A stretch of 64,000 nt of DNA from Echinarachnius parma. Taxonomy: Eukaryota; Echinodermata; Echinoidea; Clypeasteroida; Echinarachniidae. The DNA lies in NCBI GenBank assembly GCA_037951105.1, contig JBAMJV010002072.1, forward strand, positions 249,501 through 313,500. Direction: 5' to 3'. A program made the position numbers and the translations under genes. Every line of letters begins with the position of its first letter. The stretch's first letter is position 1. The notes below the pieces were generated by a model. The model saw nothing but the letters and a program-made list of their open reading frames with translations. It had not been told where the DNA came from and did no database searches. Of this stretch, positions 39,701 through 46,300 are shown piece by piece.

Positions 39701-40519
39701 TGTTTCTCTTGCCCATCCAGGTCAGGTGGACTTCCCTCCTTGCTATCATGTGACTCGTCACGTGATGTGGCATCCTGCCTTTGCGATGCCTCTCCACCAG
39801 CTGGTACTGATGACGATGATGCCGCAGTTTCTGATGTCGACTGTGCTTCGGGCGTCTGGTTGGTGGCAGCGCCCTCTTGTGACTGCCCCACGTCAATGCC
39901 GTAGCTTGCTTGGTAGGAGGCAATGAAATCCTCATCTACCTGTACCAGATAACAAGACACAACAAGGCATTTATTTTTGTTCAAGTGATCCGGTTACCAA
40001 AATGACTAGTACTAGATTATTTCATATATGATGTGCCCCTGTAATTTAAGAAATTAACTCTTTGCAACTTTACAATGTTAAAAAGACCAGGGAAAAAATG
40101 AATTTCAGTGGCTACTCTTCAAGGTCACCTGTGTGTAAATAGCACTTTAAAGTTTTCGAATTGAAACCTATGAAAATTTACAGGGGCTCCTTTATGATTT
40201 TCGTAAGTCCTTTTTTGTAACTATTATCCGTAACTTAATCTTAACTATAAGATTCTGAAATCTCCATAGACTTTGTACACAACCTGCCCGGTTCCCGTAG
40301 TCAATGGGTTAAGAACTTAATTATGAAATTTGATCAGCCAAATCTAATTAAACCCATCTTACCCGAGGAAACCAAGCTTGTTTCTCTGGATCCCACTCGT
40401 AACTGGTGCCATCATTGGGGTCAGTGTAGATGTAGCCGTTGTCACGCTTCCACTGTTCCTCCTGCTCCTGTTTTAGCTGCCATTCAAAGTCGTTTTCTTC
40501 AGGATTTTCCGGCTCCATA
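18834..40519 (-). CDS. HTATSF1: HTATSF1 (Tat-SF1) homologue, whole gene, 8 coding exons
   Basis: Splicing and elongation factor homologue; in vertebrates Tat-SF1 joins the U2 snRNP through SF3B1. Exons (minus strand): 40519-40363, 39939-39630, 38879-38677, 37830-37667, 36861-36768, 24199-24110, 23376-23297, 19482-18834. All introns have GT-AG ends and all phases join, giving 581 aa. Order: short N-terminus ending YEWDPEKQAWFPR, low-complexity S/T/E linker, RRM1 (about 165-247; NVYISGLP, KGDGRCCYLK), Lys-rich linker, a second RRM of the UHM type (about 292-382) with the RWF motif at 366-368, then an acidic repeat tail. The domain order matches vertebrate Tat-SF1. Intron 5 (24200-36767) holds the LTR element; intron 7 (19483-23296) holds a large palindrome. 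Start chosen at the only ATG in the first recognisable exon. An upstream non-coding exon is likely, because an acceptor-like CAG sits just before that ATG. Confidence 0.93.
19582..19820. repeat. dispersed repeat starting CAGGGCTCGACACTAGC
   Basis: Inverted copy of the 14290-14573 family; ends near GCCAGTAGAGATAAAAG. In HTATSF1 intron 7, just 5' of exon 8. Confidence 0.7.
20251..22412. repeat. 2.16 kb palindrome in HTATSF1 intron 7
   Basis: The left arm (about 20251-20922) and right arm (about 21018-22412) are near-perfect inverted copies of about 670 bp around a loop of about 95 bp. The right arm is interrupted by a 727-bp insertion at 21326-22052. The arms hold no convincing gene. Confidence 0.9.
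21326..22052. mobile_element. piggyBac-like MITE, TTAA target
   Basis: Ends CCCTAACCAGGCCGGG and CCCGGCCTGGTTAGGG, with TTAA on both sides (21322-21325, 22053-22056). The undisturbed site is present in the opposite palindrome arm near 20606 (GCATATTAATCG). A CCC terminus plus TTAA fits piggyBac; no transposase is present. Confidence 0.88.
22925..23275. repeat. LINE/SINE 3' tail (L2/CR1-like)
   Basis: Ends GCGCTTTATAAATGCCTACT then (ATT)n, the usual 3' end of such retroposons; upstream text includes GGGAGTGGAAATTGTGC. No open frame. Confidence 0.6.
23297..23376 (-). CDS. HTATSF1: HTATSF1 exon 7 (UHM)
   Basis: Residues 340-365 plus a split Arg: RHPEGVSSVKFKD then ADACVNALNG, the RNP1-like strand and second helix of the UHM. 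The Arg of the RWF motif is split by the following intron. Confidence 0.92.
23846..23917 (-). tRNA. tRNA-like sequence, tandem copy 1
   Basis: Minus strand: A box TAGCTCAGTTGGTAG, B box GGGTTCAATTCC, 72 nt with correct spacing. The loop CTAGCAA would read AGC (Ala). The acceptor pairs 5 of 7; the D-stem (GCTC/GATC) and anticodon stem are poor. More likely a tRNA pseudogene or SINE head than a working tRNA. Confidence 0.45.
23939..24010 (-). tRNA. tRNA-like sequence, tandem copy 2
   Basis: 93 bp from copy 1 and nearly identical, including the GAACAAAGAAAAAATG spacer. Acceptor pairs 6 of 7 (GGCTTTC/GGAAACC), T loop TTCAAAT, same AGC position. Anticodon stem poor. In HTATSF1 intron 6. Confidence 0.45.
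24110..24199 (-). CDS. HTATSF1: HTATSF1 exon 6 (UHM)
   Basis: Residues 310-339, EDAMLINDIKDDLKIEC then AKYGEVKKVLIFD. Exactly 90 nt, phase 0 at both ends. Acceptor CTGCAG, donor GTAAGT. Confidence 0.92.
24256..24542. mobile_element. TIR repeat with inner foldback
   Basis: Outer ends GGAAACCAACACCC and GGGTGTTGGTTTCC. An inner foldback at about 24335-24423 has arms containing GGGTCTGCAGAA and TTCTGCAGACCC. Confidence 0.6.
24572..24744. mobile_element. T2-like MITE family 3, inverted partial copy
   Basis: Inverted match to the left half of 24867-25257, ending CCTGGTGGTCCCCT before TTAA (24745-24748). The other end is missing. Confidence 0.65.
24867..25257. mobile_element. T2-like MITE, family 3
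   Basis: AGGGGACCACCAGGCAAAG ... GGGTGGTGGTACCCT, TTAA at 24863-24866 and 25258-25261. Confidence 0.78.
26041..26199 (+). repeat. left LTR (159 bp)
   Basis: Begins TGTAGGATAATG and ends GATTCTATA; identical to 30502-30660. Contains AATAAA (about 26135) as a possible polyadenylation signal. Confidence 0.95.
26224..30234 (+). CDS. LTR element gag-pol polyprotein (fossil-class)
   Basis: 1336 codons in one frame. In order: gag-like region (about 1-225); two CCHC zinc knuckles (about 228-262); aspartic protease with LDTGAAVSVLS (about 320); reverse transcriptase with an HMDD active site (about 450-640); RNase H (about 745-860); integrase with HHCC zinc site and D,D,E core (about 960-1190); and a Pro/Arg-rich C-terminal tail. 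The PR-RT-RH-IN order is that of Ty3/Gypsy (Metaviridae). No envelope gene and no clear chromodomain. Clade within Ty3/Gypsy undecided. Confidence 0.94.
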   Translation: MERNLPIPESFEKIAGLNQAEQWPKWLRRFSRYRTASGLAKQADSEQVSTLLYAMGDCADDILITLGVDESTAKYDEVITALNKYFNLRKNTIVERAKFNKRTQRPGESVDSFINDLYRLAEDCEYGTLKEELIRDRIVVGVLDDALSDHLQSREDLNLAKAVQLSRQAEARKQNKPVVRGESEGTNSNQTVEHVGFKHKPTTSNMRGTSFTSHSQGSGKPSMLSQGNCQWCGRDRHSRVNCPAKDAKCHQCGKIGHFQSVCRSGKPPPSKQGKVHEVDGAGGYDDSFLDEIPFLGEVGETDKRYWSADIQVNGNETHFKLDTGAAVSVLSDSTPWLDRSILQPTSKKLHGAGGKVLTVIGQMEANLQYHDKQITETMYVIENQPCSLLSRKACTDLKLIVLVGELDKQENSHANFRSEFPELFRGLGHLKRAHHITLSADAKPHCLYTPRKVPHPLLPKVKKELDSMLKLGVISQVSEPTKWCSGMVPVPKPNGSIRICVDLTQLNKAVEREVHPMSSVDESLAKLGKSSMFSKLDANSGFWQVPLDEESRLLTTFITPYGRFCFNRLPFGIASAPEVFQKTMSSILEGLDGVICHMDDVLIHGQNQEEHDTRVRAVLQRLHEAGLTLNDKCEFSQQRVKFLGHIIDETGVKVDPNKTRAIREFPAPRNVKELQRFMGMVNQVGKFIPGLADMNEPLRQLLSKDNTWNWGGEQQRSFEQIKDKLVSPEGLAHYDPGLPTIIAADASNTGMGAVLYQVQSDGKRRPVCYASRSLTETEQRYAVIEKEALATTWACEKFTDYVLGLHFQVETDHKPLVTLLNSKELAKMPPRLQRFRLRMMRFEARTVYVPGTQQLTADTLSRAPVAMPGEGDIALVDEVETFASATTTSLPATKERLDHIREAQKSDEICAQIRQYCIEGWPDYMPHNPVLKQYYEQRGHLTVVDDLLIYDERLVIPTILRMDILQKLHQGQLGITKCRARAKESVWWPGLSANVEEMISRCITCAINRQETKEPLMTSSFPTRPWERLGMDLFEHKGKLFLIVVDYYSRWIEVKVLRGQSSEAVIQSLKEIFAVHGIPDLVISDNGPQFANENFKKFTKEYGFVHTTSSPRYPQANGEAERGVRTVKALLRKNEDIQLALLSYRSTPLQNGMAPCELLMGRRLRTQLPVLPQTLMPRVQTQDLENVKKREDRYRTNQTANYDRRHSSQVLRELQPGDAVWVRDQSRFGQVVGKAEQPRSYHIQTNQGMVRRNRSALVALQKQPSTTPQQDPPEDVYAEMPQENQVWEPGASSSPPGDQQVARGRQRDSQPSTPGSPPEMRTRSGRLVKPPPRLSL
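30502..30660 (+). repeat. right LTR (159 bp)
   Basis: Same sequence as the left LTR, followed by the AAAAT target duplication. Confidence 0.95.
31203..31606. mobile_element. T2-like MITE, family 2
   Basis: AGGGATCTAGTACTTTG ... TGTAATATAGATCCTT, TTAA at 31199-31202 and 31607-31610. Interrupted near 31270-31358 by a short retroposon tail ending (TTGAAC)n. Confidence 0.7.
31613..31856. mobile_element. MITE family D (TIR of about 25 bp)
   Basis: Ends TAGCAAAACCCTGCACTTG and AAGTGCAGGGTTTTGCTATA then GCCGGTCAC. The left end lacks the outermost GTGACCGGC and abuts the TTAA of 31203-31606. Confidence 0.75.
31948..33290. mobile_element. hAT-type element with nested palindrome
   Basis: Ends TAAGGCTGAGTC and GACTCAGCCTTA, perfect 8-bp target duplication CTTGTTTT (31940-31947, 33291-33298). 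1343 bp; no transposase recognised. Subterminal regions carry CGGGTCCCGAT and ACCGGT motifs. A second inverted repeat (about 32400-32876) sits inside. Confidence 0.88.
32400..32876. repeat. inverted repeat with doubled 49-bp unit
   Basis: Arms of about 155 bp (from TTTTGATATTCTAC inward) pair with the other end. The centre has two tandem copies (32619-32667, 32668-32716) of a 49-bp unit starting CTTGCCGATAGAGGGCGGAC. Part of that unit can fold back on itself. Confidence 0.85.
33299..34230. other. HTATSF1 intron 5 filler
   Basis: A tandem duplication of about 130 bp (33815-33905 and 33920-34030: CACATTT...TATTATCCAT, TTATATTTTCACTTTC). No gene. Confidence 0.6.
34235..34610. mobile_element. 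T2-like MITE, family 2
   Basis: AGGGACTTAGTAACATTGTC ... ACATGTAGATCCCT with TTAA on both sides (34231-34234, 34611-34614). Confidence 0.78.
34873..35376. mobile_element. T2-like MITE, family 4
   Basis: AGGTGCGCCTGTTAAGTGTC ... TTTACAGGTGCACCT, TTAA at 34869-34872 and 35377-35380. A decayed relative lies near 38020-38370. Carries a nested hAT-type insertion. Confidence 0.75.
35078..35193. mobile_element. tiny hAT-type MITE nested in 34873-35376
   Basis: 116 bp; ends TAGTGCTGTTGACGAG and GACACCTCTA; perfect 8-bp target duplication CCGTATGT (35070-35077, 35194-35201). Confidence 0.82.
35381..35946. mobile_element. T2/Kolobok-like MITE, family 1 (inverted)
   Basis: Family 1 in the opposite orientation; TTAA at 35377-35380 and 35947-35950. 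The left TTAA is shared with the neighbouring MITE 34873-35376. Confidence 0.83.
36395..36745. repeat. (CAT)n microsatellite
   Basis: Long CAT/ATC tracts in HTATSF1 intron 5, ending about 20 bp from exon 5. Confidence 0.9.
36768..36861 (-). CDS. HTATSF1: HTATSF1 exon 5 (start of UHM)
   Basis: Residues 278-309. LLDWRPEKK followed by NEQVIILKHVFHPDEFE, the first beta strand of the second RRM. Acceptor TTTCAG, donor GTAAGA. The next intron is about 12.6 kb. Confidence 0.92.
37667..37830 (-). CDS. HTATSF1: HTATSF1 exon 4 (end of RRM1, basic linker)
   Basis: Residues 224-277 plus a split codon. It begins RESVDLAIQLLDESEVRG and ends in a long Lys run (PPPKKKKKSSKKKKG), a likely nuclear-localisation stretch. 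Acceptor ATGCAG, donor GTAAGT. Confidence 0.93.
38428..38651. mobile_element. hAT-like MITE rich in poly-G
   Basis: Ends CACTGGCCTACCCAGGAA and TTCCTGGTACGCCTATG; 8-bp flanks ACTGAGCT / ACTGATCT (one mismatch). Two long G runs and GGCCGAGACCA blocks like those at 4009-4135, 7610-7810 and 7990-8310. Confidence 0.65.
38677..38879 (-). CDS. HTATSF1: HTATSF1 exon 3 (RRM1, first part)
   Basis: Residues 156-223. WFEVDPTKNTNVYISGLP carries RNP2; KGDGRCCYLK carries RNP1. Acceptor CCCAG, donor GTTTGT. Two partial copies of this exon lie 5' of it at about 39095-39137 and 39180-39303. Confidence 0.93.
39095..39137 (-). pseudogene. worn remnant of HTATSF1 exon 3
   Basis: GGGTGTTCTCGGATGAGTCC and following bases align with the exon 3 acceptor region, but heavily mutated. 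The following GGTCAGAAAAGAAATAGGAA matches the intron next to exon 3. Confidence 0.65.
39180..39303 (-). pseudogene. partial copy of HTATSF1 exon 3
   Basis: Matches the 5' part of exon 3 (WFEVDPTKNTNVYISGLPL) with a 9-bp in-frame deletion, then MDEFQDLMTKYGIIMVEEET and a premature end (GI, stop). Lacks the 3' part with RNP1. Confidence 0.9.
39630..39939 (-). CDS. HTATSF1: HTATSF1 exon 2
   Basis: Residues 53-155. It opens VDEDFIASYQASYG, matching the conserved DFIA-Y-Y-G segment after the WFP motif of Tat-SF1. The rest is a Ser/Thr/Gln/Glu-rich linker ending in a basic stretch (KRKAEEK). Acceptor TACAG, donor GTAAGA, phase 1 exit. Confidence 0.9.
40363..40519 (-). CDS. HTATSF1: HTATSF1 exon 1 (start codon)
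   Basis: Residues 1-52, beginning MEPENPEENDFEWQLKQ and ending EWDPEKQAWFPR. ATG at 40518-40516, one base after an acceptor-like GGCAG. Donor CGG|GTAAGA. It is followed 5' (higher coordinates) by seven decayed copies of its own 5' half. Confidence 0.88.
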
Positions 40520-40539
40520 CTGCCAGCAGCTACCTAAGA

Positions 40540-41850
40540 ACAAAAAACAAATCATATTCAATATTATTTACTAATATATGAGTTCAAATAGTTTGCCTCC
40601 AGATTCCGATGCATCTGTTGTCACCATTCGACTGCTACTTCTGCTCCTGTTTTAGCTGCCATTCAAAGTCATTTTCTTCAGGATTTTCCGGTTCCATACT
40701 GCTAGCAGCTATCTTAGAACAAAACAAAAACAAATCATATTAAATATTTTTTACAAATATATGTGTTCAAATATTTTGCCTCCAGATTCTGATGCATCTG
40801 TTGTCACGCTTCCACTTGCTTTTCCTGCTCCTGTTTTTAGCTGCCATTCTAAGTCGTTTTCTTCAGGATTTTCCGGTTCCATTCTGCTAGCAGCTATCTT
40901 AGAACAAAACAAAAACAAATCATATTCAATATTTTTTACAAATACATATGTTCAAATAGTTTGCCTTAAGATTCTGATATATCTGTTGTCACGCTTCCAG
41001 CTACTCTTTCAGCTGCCATTCAAAGTCATTTTCTTCAGGATTTTCCGGTTCCATACTGCTAGCAGCTATCTTAGAACAAAACAAAAACAAATCATATTAA
41101 ATATTTTTTACAAATATACGTGTTCAAATATTTTGCCTTCAGATTCTGATGCATCTGTTGTCACGCTTGCACTGCTACTTCTGCTCCAGTTTTAGCTGCC
41201 ATTCAAAGTCGTTTTCTTCCGGATTTTCCGGCTCCATTCTGCTAGCAGCTATCTAAGAACAAAAACAGATCATATTCAATATTATTTACAAAATATGTTC
41301 AAATAGTTTGCCTCCAGATTCTGATGCATCTGTTGAAACGCTTCCACTGCTACTTCTGCTCCTGTTTTAGCTACCATTTTTCTTCAGGATTTTCCGGCTC
41401 CATACTGCTAGCAGTTGTCCGAGAACAAAACAAACAAAAAATCATATTCAAATTATTTATAAATATATATATGTTCAAATATTTTGCCTTCAGATTTTGA
41501 TGTATCTGTTGTCACGCTTCCAGCTACTCTTTCAGCTGCCATTCAAAGTCATCTTTTGGGGGATTTTCTGGTAGTGCTATGATTGATTATGTTCTAAATA
41601 TGCGCTAGCAGTTGTCTGAGATAATGAAACACAAATCATACTCAATTTCTAATTCATTTAATAATTGTTTTTTCAATTAGTTTGCCTTTAGATTCTGATG
41701 GATTTGTTGTCATACTTCCACTTCTACTCCTACTCCTGTTTTCACTTCAGTTTGTATTCAATGTCATCTTCTGTCATATTTTTTGGTCCCATATTTCCTA
41801 AATATCCACTAGCAAACTGTCTGGGAAAGGAGTAAAAAAAATATGGGTAT
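40540..41850 (-). repeat. decaying array of HTATSF1 exon 1 copies
   Basis: Seven copies of the acceptor plus the 5' half of exon 1, marked by GGATTTTCCGGYTCCAT-like sequence near 40681, 40866, 41038, 41221, 41387, 41560 and 41776; unit about 170-190 bp. Copies nearest the real exon are best preserved; the last two are badly worn. The first copy reads MEPENPEENDFEWQLKQEQK then a stop. Confidence 0.9.
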
Positions 41851-43202
41851 ATTACAGATTACTGCCACAGTTTCACTCAGATGAACTTTTTATAAATTTC
41901 CAGTGCTTTGCCTTCGGATCAAAATCAGATCAAAATAATGCTTCAAGTTAAATTAAAGTTTTATATATTATTATTCTAATTGTTAATGTATAATCATTTT
42001 TTTTTGTTATGTTCAACAAAAATAACATCCCTTTTTAATTTTTAATTTTGTACTGGCGTCACTAAATAAATAAATTTGTTAATTATCTCACTTAAAAATA
42101 AAATGTTTATTTCAGTTGTGTTAGATTTTCAGAATATGTACCCAGAAATCAGAATGATTAAAATAAACAAAAAGATGTATTTATTTTAGTATTGATGTGT
42201 CATGCATCTGATTTTGATCGAGTTGTGGAATTGTAAATCATGTGTGCATCACTCAGCTCAGCCACCACTATCTCAAAGAGTGGACACAACATTGCACCAC
42301 CATTCACGCCTAAATATTTTGAAAGCGAATCGTCCAGAATAAGAAAAAATCGCAACTGTTGGCTTACCCACGCCAAACCAGTGCCGCGCCATCAGCACTC
42401 AATTGCGAGTTACATACAACAATGCTGCGTATTTTGTTCGATATGTCCGCAACATATGTCAGTCACTTTGTTCGCTGTGCTCCGCGGACAACATGATATC
42501 AATCAGAAACACACATCAGCATACGATAACATCAACAGATTTGCACTTCGTAAAATAGATTCAGAAATTGGTAAATGCCAACTTAAAATTTATTTATGGC
42601 AAATACCAAATATTTCGGTCATTTCAATGTTAATTAAACTCATAAGAGACACAAGTTAAAGAATTGAATGATATCGAGCTATGAGGAGATAAATAAACAA
42701 ATAAAATCCACTCAAATAGAAATGTACCTCCACGATAAGCGTGAAACTGAAATACTCACAGTCGCAAGTGCAACGATCGATTGACAAGTAGTAATTGAAG
42801 TTTTCGATCACCACTAGTGCAATAGTGGGCATGGTCAGTATGTTTATCATATAAAATCTGTTTTTCGTAACCTTTGAAAAAAAATTATCATAACAAAATT
42901 TAAAAAAATTATATGACGATGAAACAGATTTATTATAATATCTTTTAAATTTATTTTATTTTGTTTGGCTTTAAAAAAAAGTTCAACTCATCGTCTGATG
43001 AGAAGACTGTAAATTGCCACTACACTAAACCAAGAGCAGACATTAAATATTTGTCCTGCTACATTCATCATATCCAGGGCTACGTGAAGCCATAATTTGA
43101 TCGATTGTCAATCTTGAGCATTTGAGGAGATTTTTAATCGCTGAATTTCCCTCAACTAACTTTACTCTTTATCAATAGTTGAGGTTCAGACTAACAACAA
43201 AG
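41850..43202. promoter_or_regulatory. intergenic gap between divergent genes
   Basis: Lies between the worn HTATSF1 exon 1 array and the OSCP1 ATG. Probably holds the 5' UTRs and promoters of both genes. I see no TATA box that can be trusted and no CpG island. One 139-codon plus-strand frame at 42240 looks accidental. Confidence 0.45.
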
Positions 43203-43314
43203 ATGTCCCAAAGAGCATTACCAATTCTATTCATCAATCTCGGAGGAGAAATGCTTTATATTTTGGATCAGCGGCTTCGAGCTCAGAATATTCCCTCTGA
43301 CAAAGCACGCAAAG
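43203..43314 (+). CDS. OSCP1: OSCP1 exon 1 (start codon)
   Basis: Residues 1-37: MSQRALPILFINLGGEMLYI to SDKARK. The start matches the family N-terminus. Donor GTAAGT, phase 1. Confidence 0.94.
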
Positions 43315-46300
43315 GTAAGTACCGTGTGGGAATTCGGATACTGTGCTAAAAAAGACGACACATATTGTCATAAATGAATTTAGATTTTCAATTAACTTAT
43401 TTGAGCAGATTTCTATGTCGAATTAAAATGACCACATAGATCTATTTGTTTTTTTCTAGAGCTTTGGTGATTTTTGTGTTAGTTAAATTTAAATTGACTG
43501 GTCCGAGGCGCGCGGCGCGAGGAATTGCTGAATACTATTTTCGCGTTGAGCCACACCAAAACATATTCGGCTTTTAACTTCGCGGCCGAGCAAGTGTTCA
43601 CACGCATTGCAAATCGCGCATTTATATTCACGGAAATCTGCGACGTTTACAAACTTACTAATACTACATGATACAGATTTTGAACTTTGCATTTTGTTTT
43701 TTGTCTTTTACTTTTAGTTTTACTTTTTTTTAGATGAATGATTCCGCGATAGCGTTCTACTTCTAGATCCTCCTAAATATACGGGACCGAAAATGAAGTT
43801 TTTGTGTGCAAGCTAATTGTGCTTAAAATTATACATATGATACGGTACTTACCACCGATTCAATCTCCAATATGTGATCCAACTTGACGGTGGATTGAAA
43901 TTATGATTTTTCCCTCCATTCCGCTAAAAATCCGTGATTTATGCGCCTCCTCGACTTCTCTCCGTCCCTCTCCGTGTGTTAGCGCGACTCCGCACAGATT
44001 TTGAACGAAAGATGATCGCGATGGCCGCCGATGCGTACGGCGAACGGCGCCATGCGATACACATGAAACTATTACCGCGCATATTCATGTGTATCGCATG
44101 GCGCCGTTCGCCGTACGCATCGGCGGCCATTGCGATCATCTTTCGGTCGAAATCTGTGCGGAGTCGCGCAAACACACGGAGAGGGACGGAGAGAAGTCGA
44201 GGAGGCGCATAAATCACTGATTTTTAGCGGAATGGAGGGAAAAATCATAATTTTAATCCACCGTCCACATAGCCAGCGAGCGGTACCTTTCGCGAACGAT
44301 AATGTATGCATGACATCATTGATCGCGTGCGCACGCATCTCATTACGAGACTTGGCTGGCTTCTGGGCCGATTATGCATGCCATGAAAATGTGGTATCGG
44401 AGCGGTATCGGTCTGGACATAGCACAGCCCAGGGCTTACCCTTTTCGCTGCATTCTCTTCCCACAATTCATTTCGATGCTTACGTCATTGGCTTTCTGAA
44501 CGCCCATTCTACACGTTGATACCAAATTCGATACGCGACTCTTTGGACAAAATCTTGTGAAAGAAGGTCTTTTTCACCTGCTGTTTTTCGCCAAAATGGA
44601 TTTTGAGCTATTCGGGATGCCGTTTATAAGGTAAGTTTTCGATATTTCGAAAATTTTGTATGTGAATGATGATAATTTATCTGAATTCTACATACTTTTA
44701 TCGATCGTTTCATACCTTTTTTCTTGTGTGCGAGTGTTGATAAAGTTGTTGACATGGACATTATGCATGGTTTTGCAGTCCCGATATACAGTAGCTATCG
44801 TCGTACTTTTTTGTGCATGCACAGTGGAGCGCTCTGGCACGTGTGCGTGGGGCTGGCCTCATAAATATTCATATGATTTTCATGCGCAAGCGCACTTCGG
44901 CTGTACTGGCGCTCGGCGAAGTCATATAATGGGAATACACGATGAATGGGACAGCGGGCTATGTGCCGTCAAGTTGGATCACATATTGGAGATTGAATCG
45001 GTGGTGAGTGCCGTATCATAAAAATTTAAAGCACAATTAGCTTGCACACAAAAACTTCATTTTCGGTCCCGTATTAGGCACATCTACAATGTAAATGGTT
45101 CTGGTAGAACCATTTACCTTACAGTCATCCACTTCGCGGTCGAAGTAGGTTTCACTTTTTTCCACTCTCACATTCCTTCTCTTTCTTACTTCTTTTGTGC
45201 TCCAGCAATCCATGAATGGATGCCCTTTTTTTCCTTTTTTTTCTTTCTCTATTCTGACTAAAAAATGTTCTGCTATACTCACCAAATCTGCATTTTCAGC
45301 GGGAAAAATTTGTCAGTCGGGCTTCCTTCGAGAACTGGCAGGAAATGGCCGCGTACACACGCCACCTATGGCTGGCTATGGCATAACATATCGCGACGTA
45401 CGGTAGCTCTATCGATATAACATGTAAACATGAAAGTTCGTTTACTAGTCTTTTACAAAGTGTACTTGAATGTATGTTGGTAGCAGAGCGTAATGACAGG
45501 CTTCACATAATTACGGCGTTAATAGTCAACGTCTTGATGGAAGATTAACATCCGATTCCGATCTCGAAAGGTCAACACTCGAAGAGAGTGCACATTACCA
45601 GCGTCACGTAACTAAACATCGCTATGCAATGCATTGTATCGCATGTACGTAATTGTGGCGTAGAGATCGCACTCGGACTCGGACCACAAAAATACTGAGT
45701 CGCCATTACAACACAGCAAGCATGCTAGAAACGGGCTAGAAACGTTGACGTTTCTTTGAAAATGGGCTGATTTTTCCCCTTTTGCCCAAATTTAGGATTT
45801 TTCAAGTGGCATCTGGAGTAAAATGGTGAGTATATGCATTAAACATATATGTCTGAGAGTGAGAAGGTGAAGCATAATTGTCATGATTTTGCTTTCTGAA
45901 GATACAATAATTTGTCAATAAATTTGAACGTAAGTGAATGGCAATGGGTGTATGTGTGGTATTAGGAAGATCTAGAACGCTAGTGCAGAGCGCTAGCGTT
46001 CTCTAGAGTTAAGCGAGGCTGAGCCTGAGAGCATTGAATTTTTATTGGCTGCTTTTCTAATTATCAATACTATAACATATTTAGGACGCGGCCGCCCACC
46101 CCTGGAATGTGGGGCGGCCGCCAATATCTCCAAAATAACTACATACATGTGTATTTCATCATGTTTTTCCCATTGTGTGAAGAAAAAACATTCCTAAGTT
46201 GTTATTTGCCAATTGGATTTTGAAATTAAATTAAATGAAACTGTGAGTGTGACACAAGTTTTGTGAAAGTTATTAACCTGTTGCTTACGGGTACCTAGTG

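Noticed and set aside
42240-42659. 139-codon plus-strand frame between the two genes
   Set aside because: No recognisable domain, no splice or composition support; likely chance.
43934-44217. Two mirror-image 92-codon frames
   Set aside because: Both arms of a palindrome read in opposite directions; not genes.
44941-45010. Candidate OSCP1 micro-exon (GATGAATGGGACAGC)
   Set aside because: No AG acceptor before it; lies at the edge of the inverted-repeat element.
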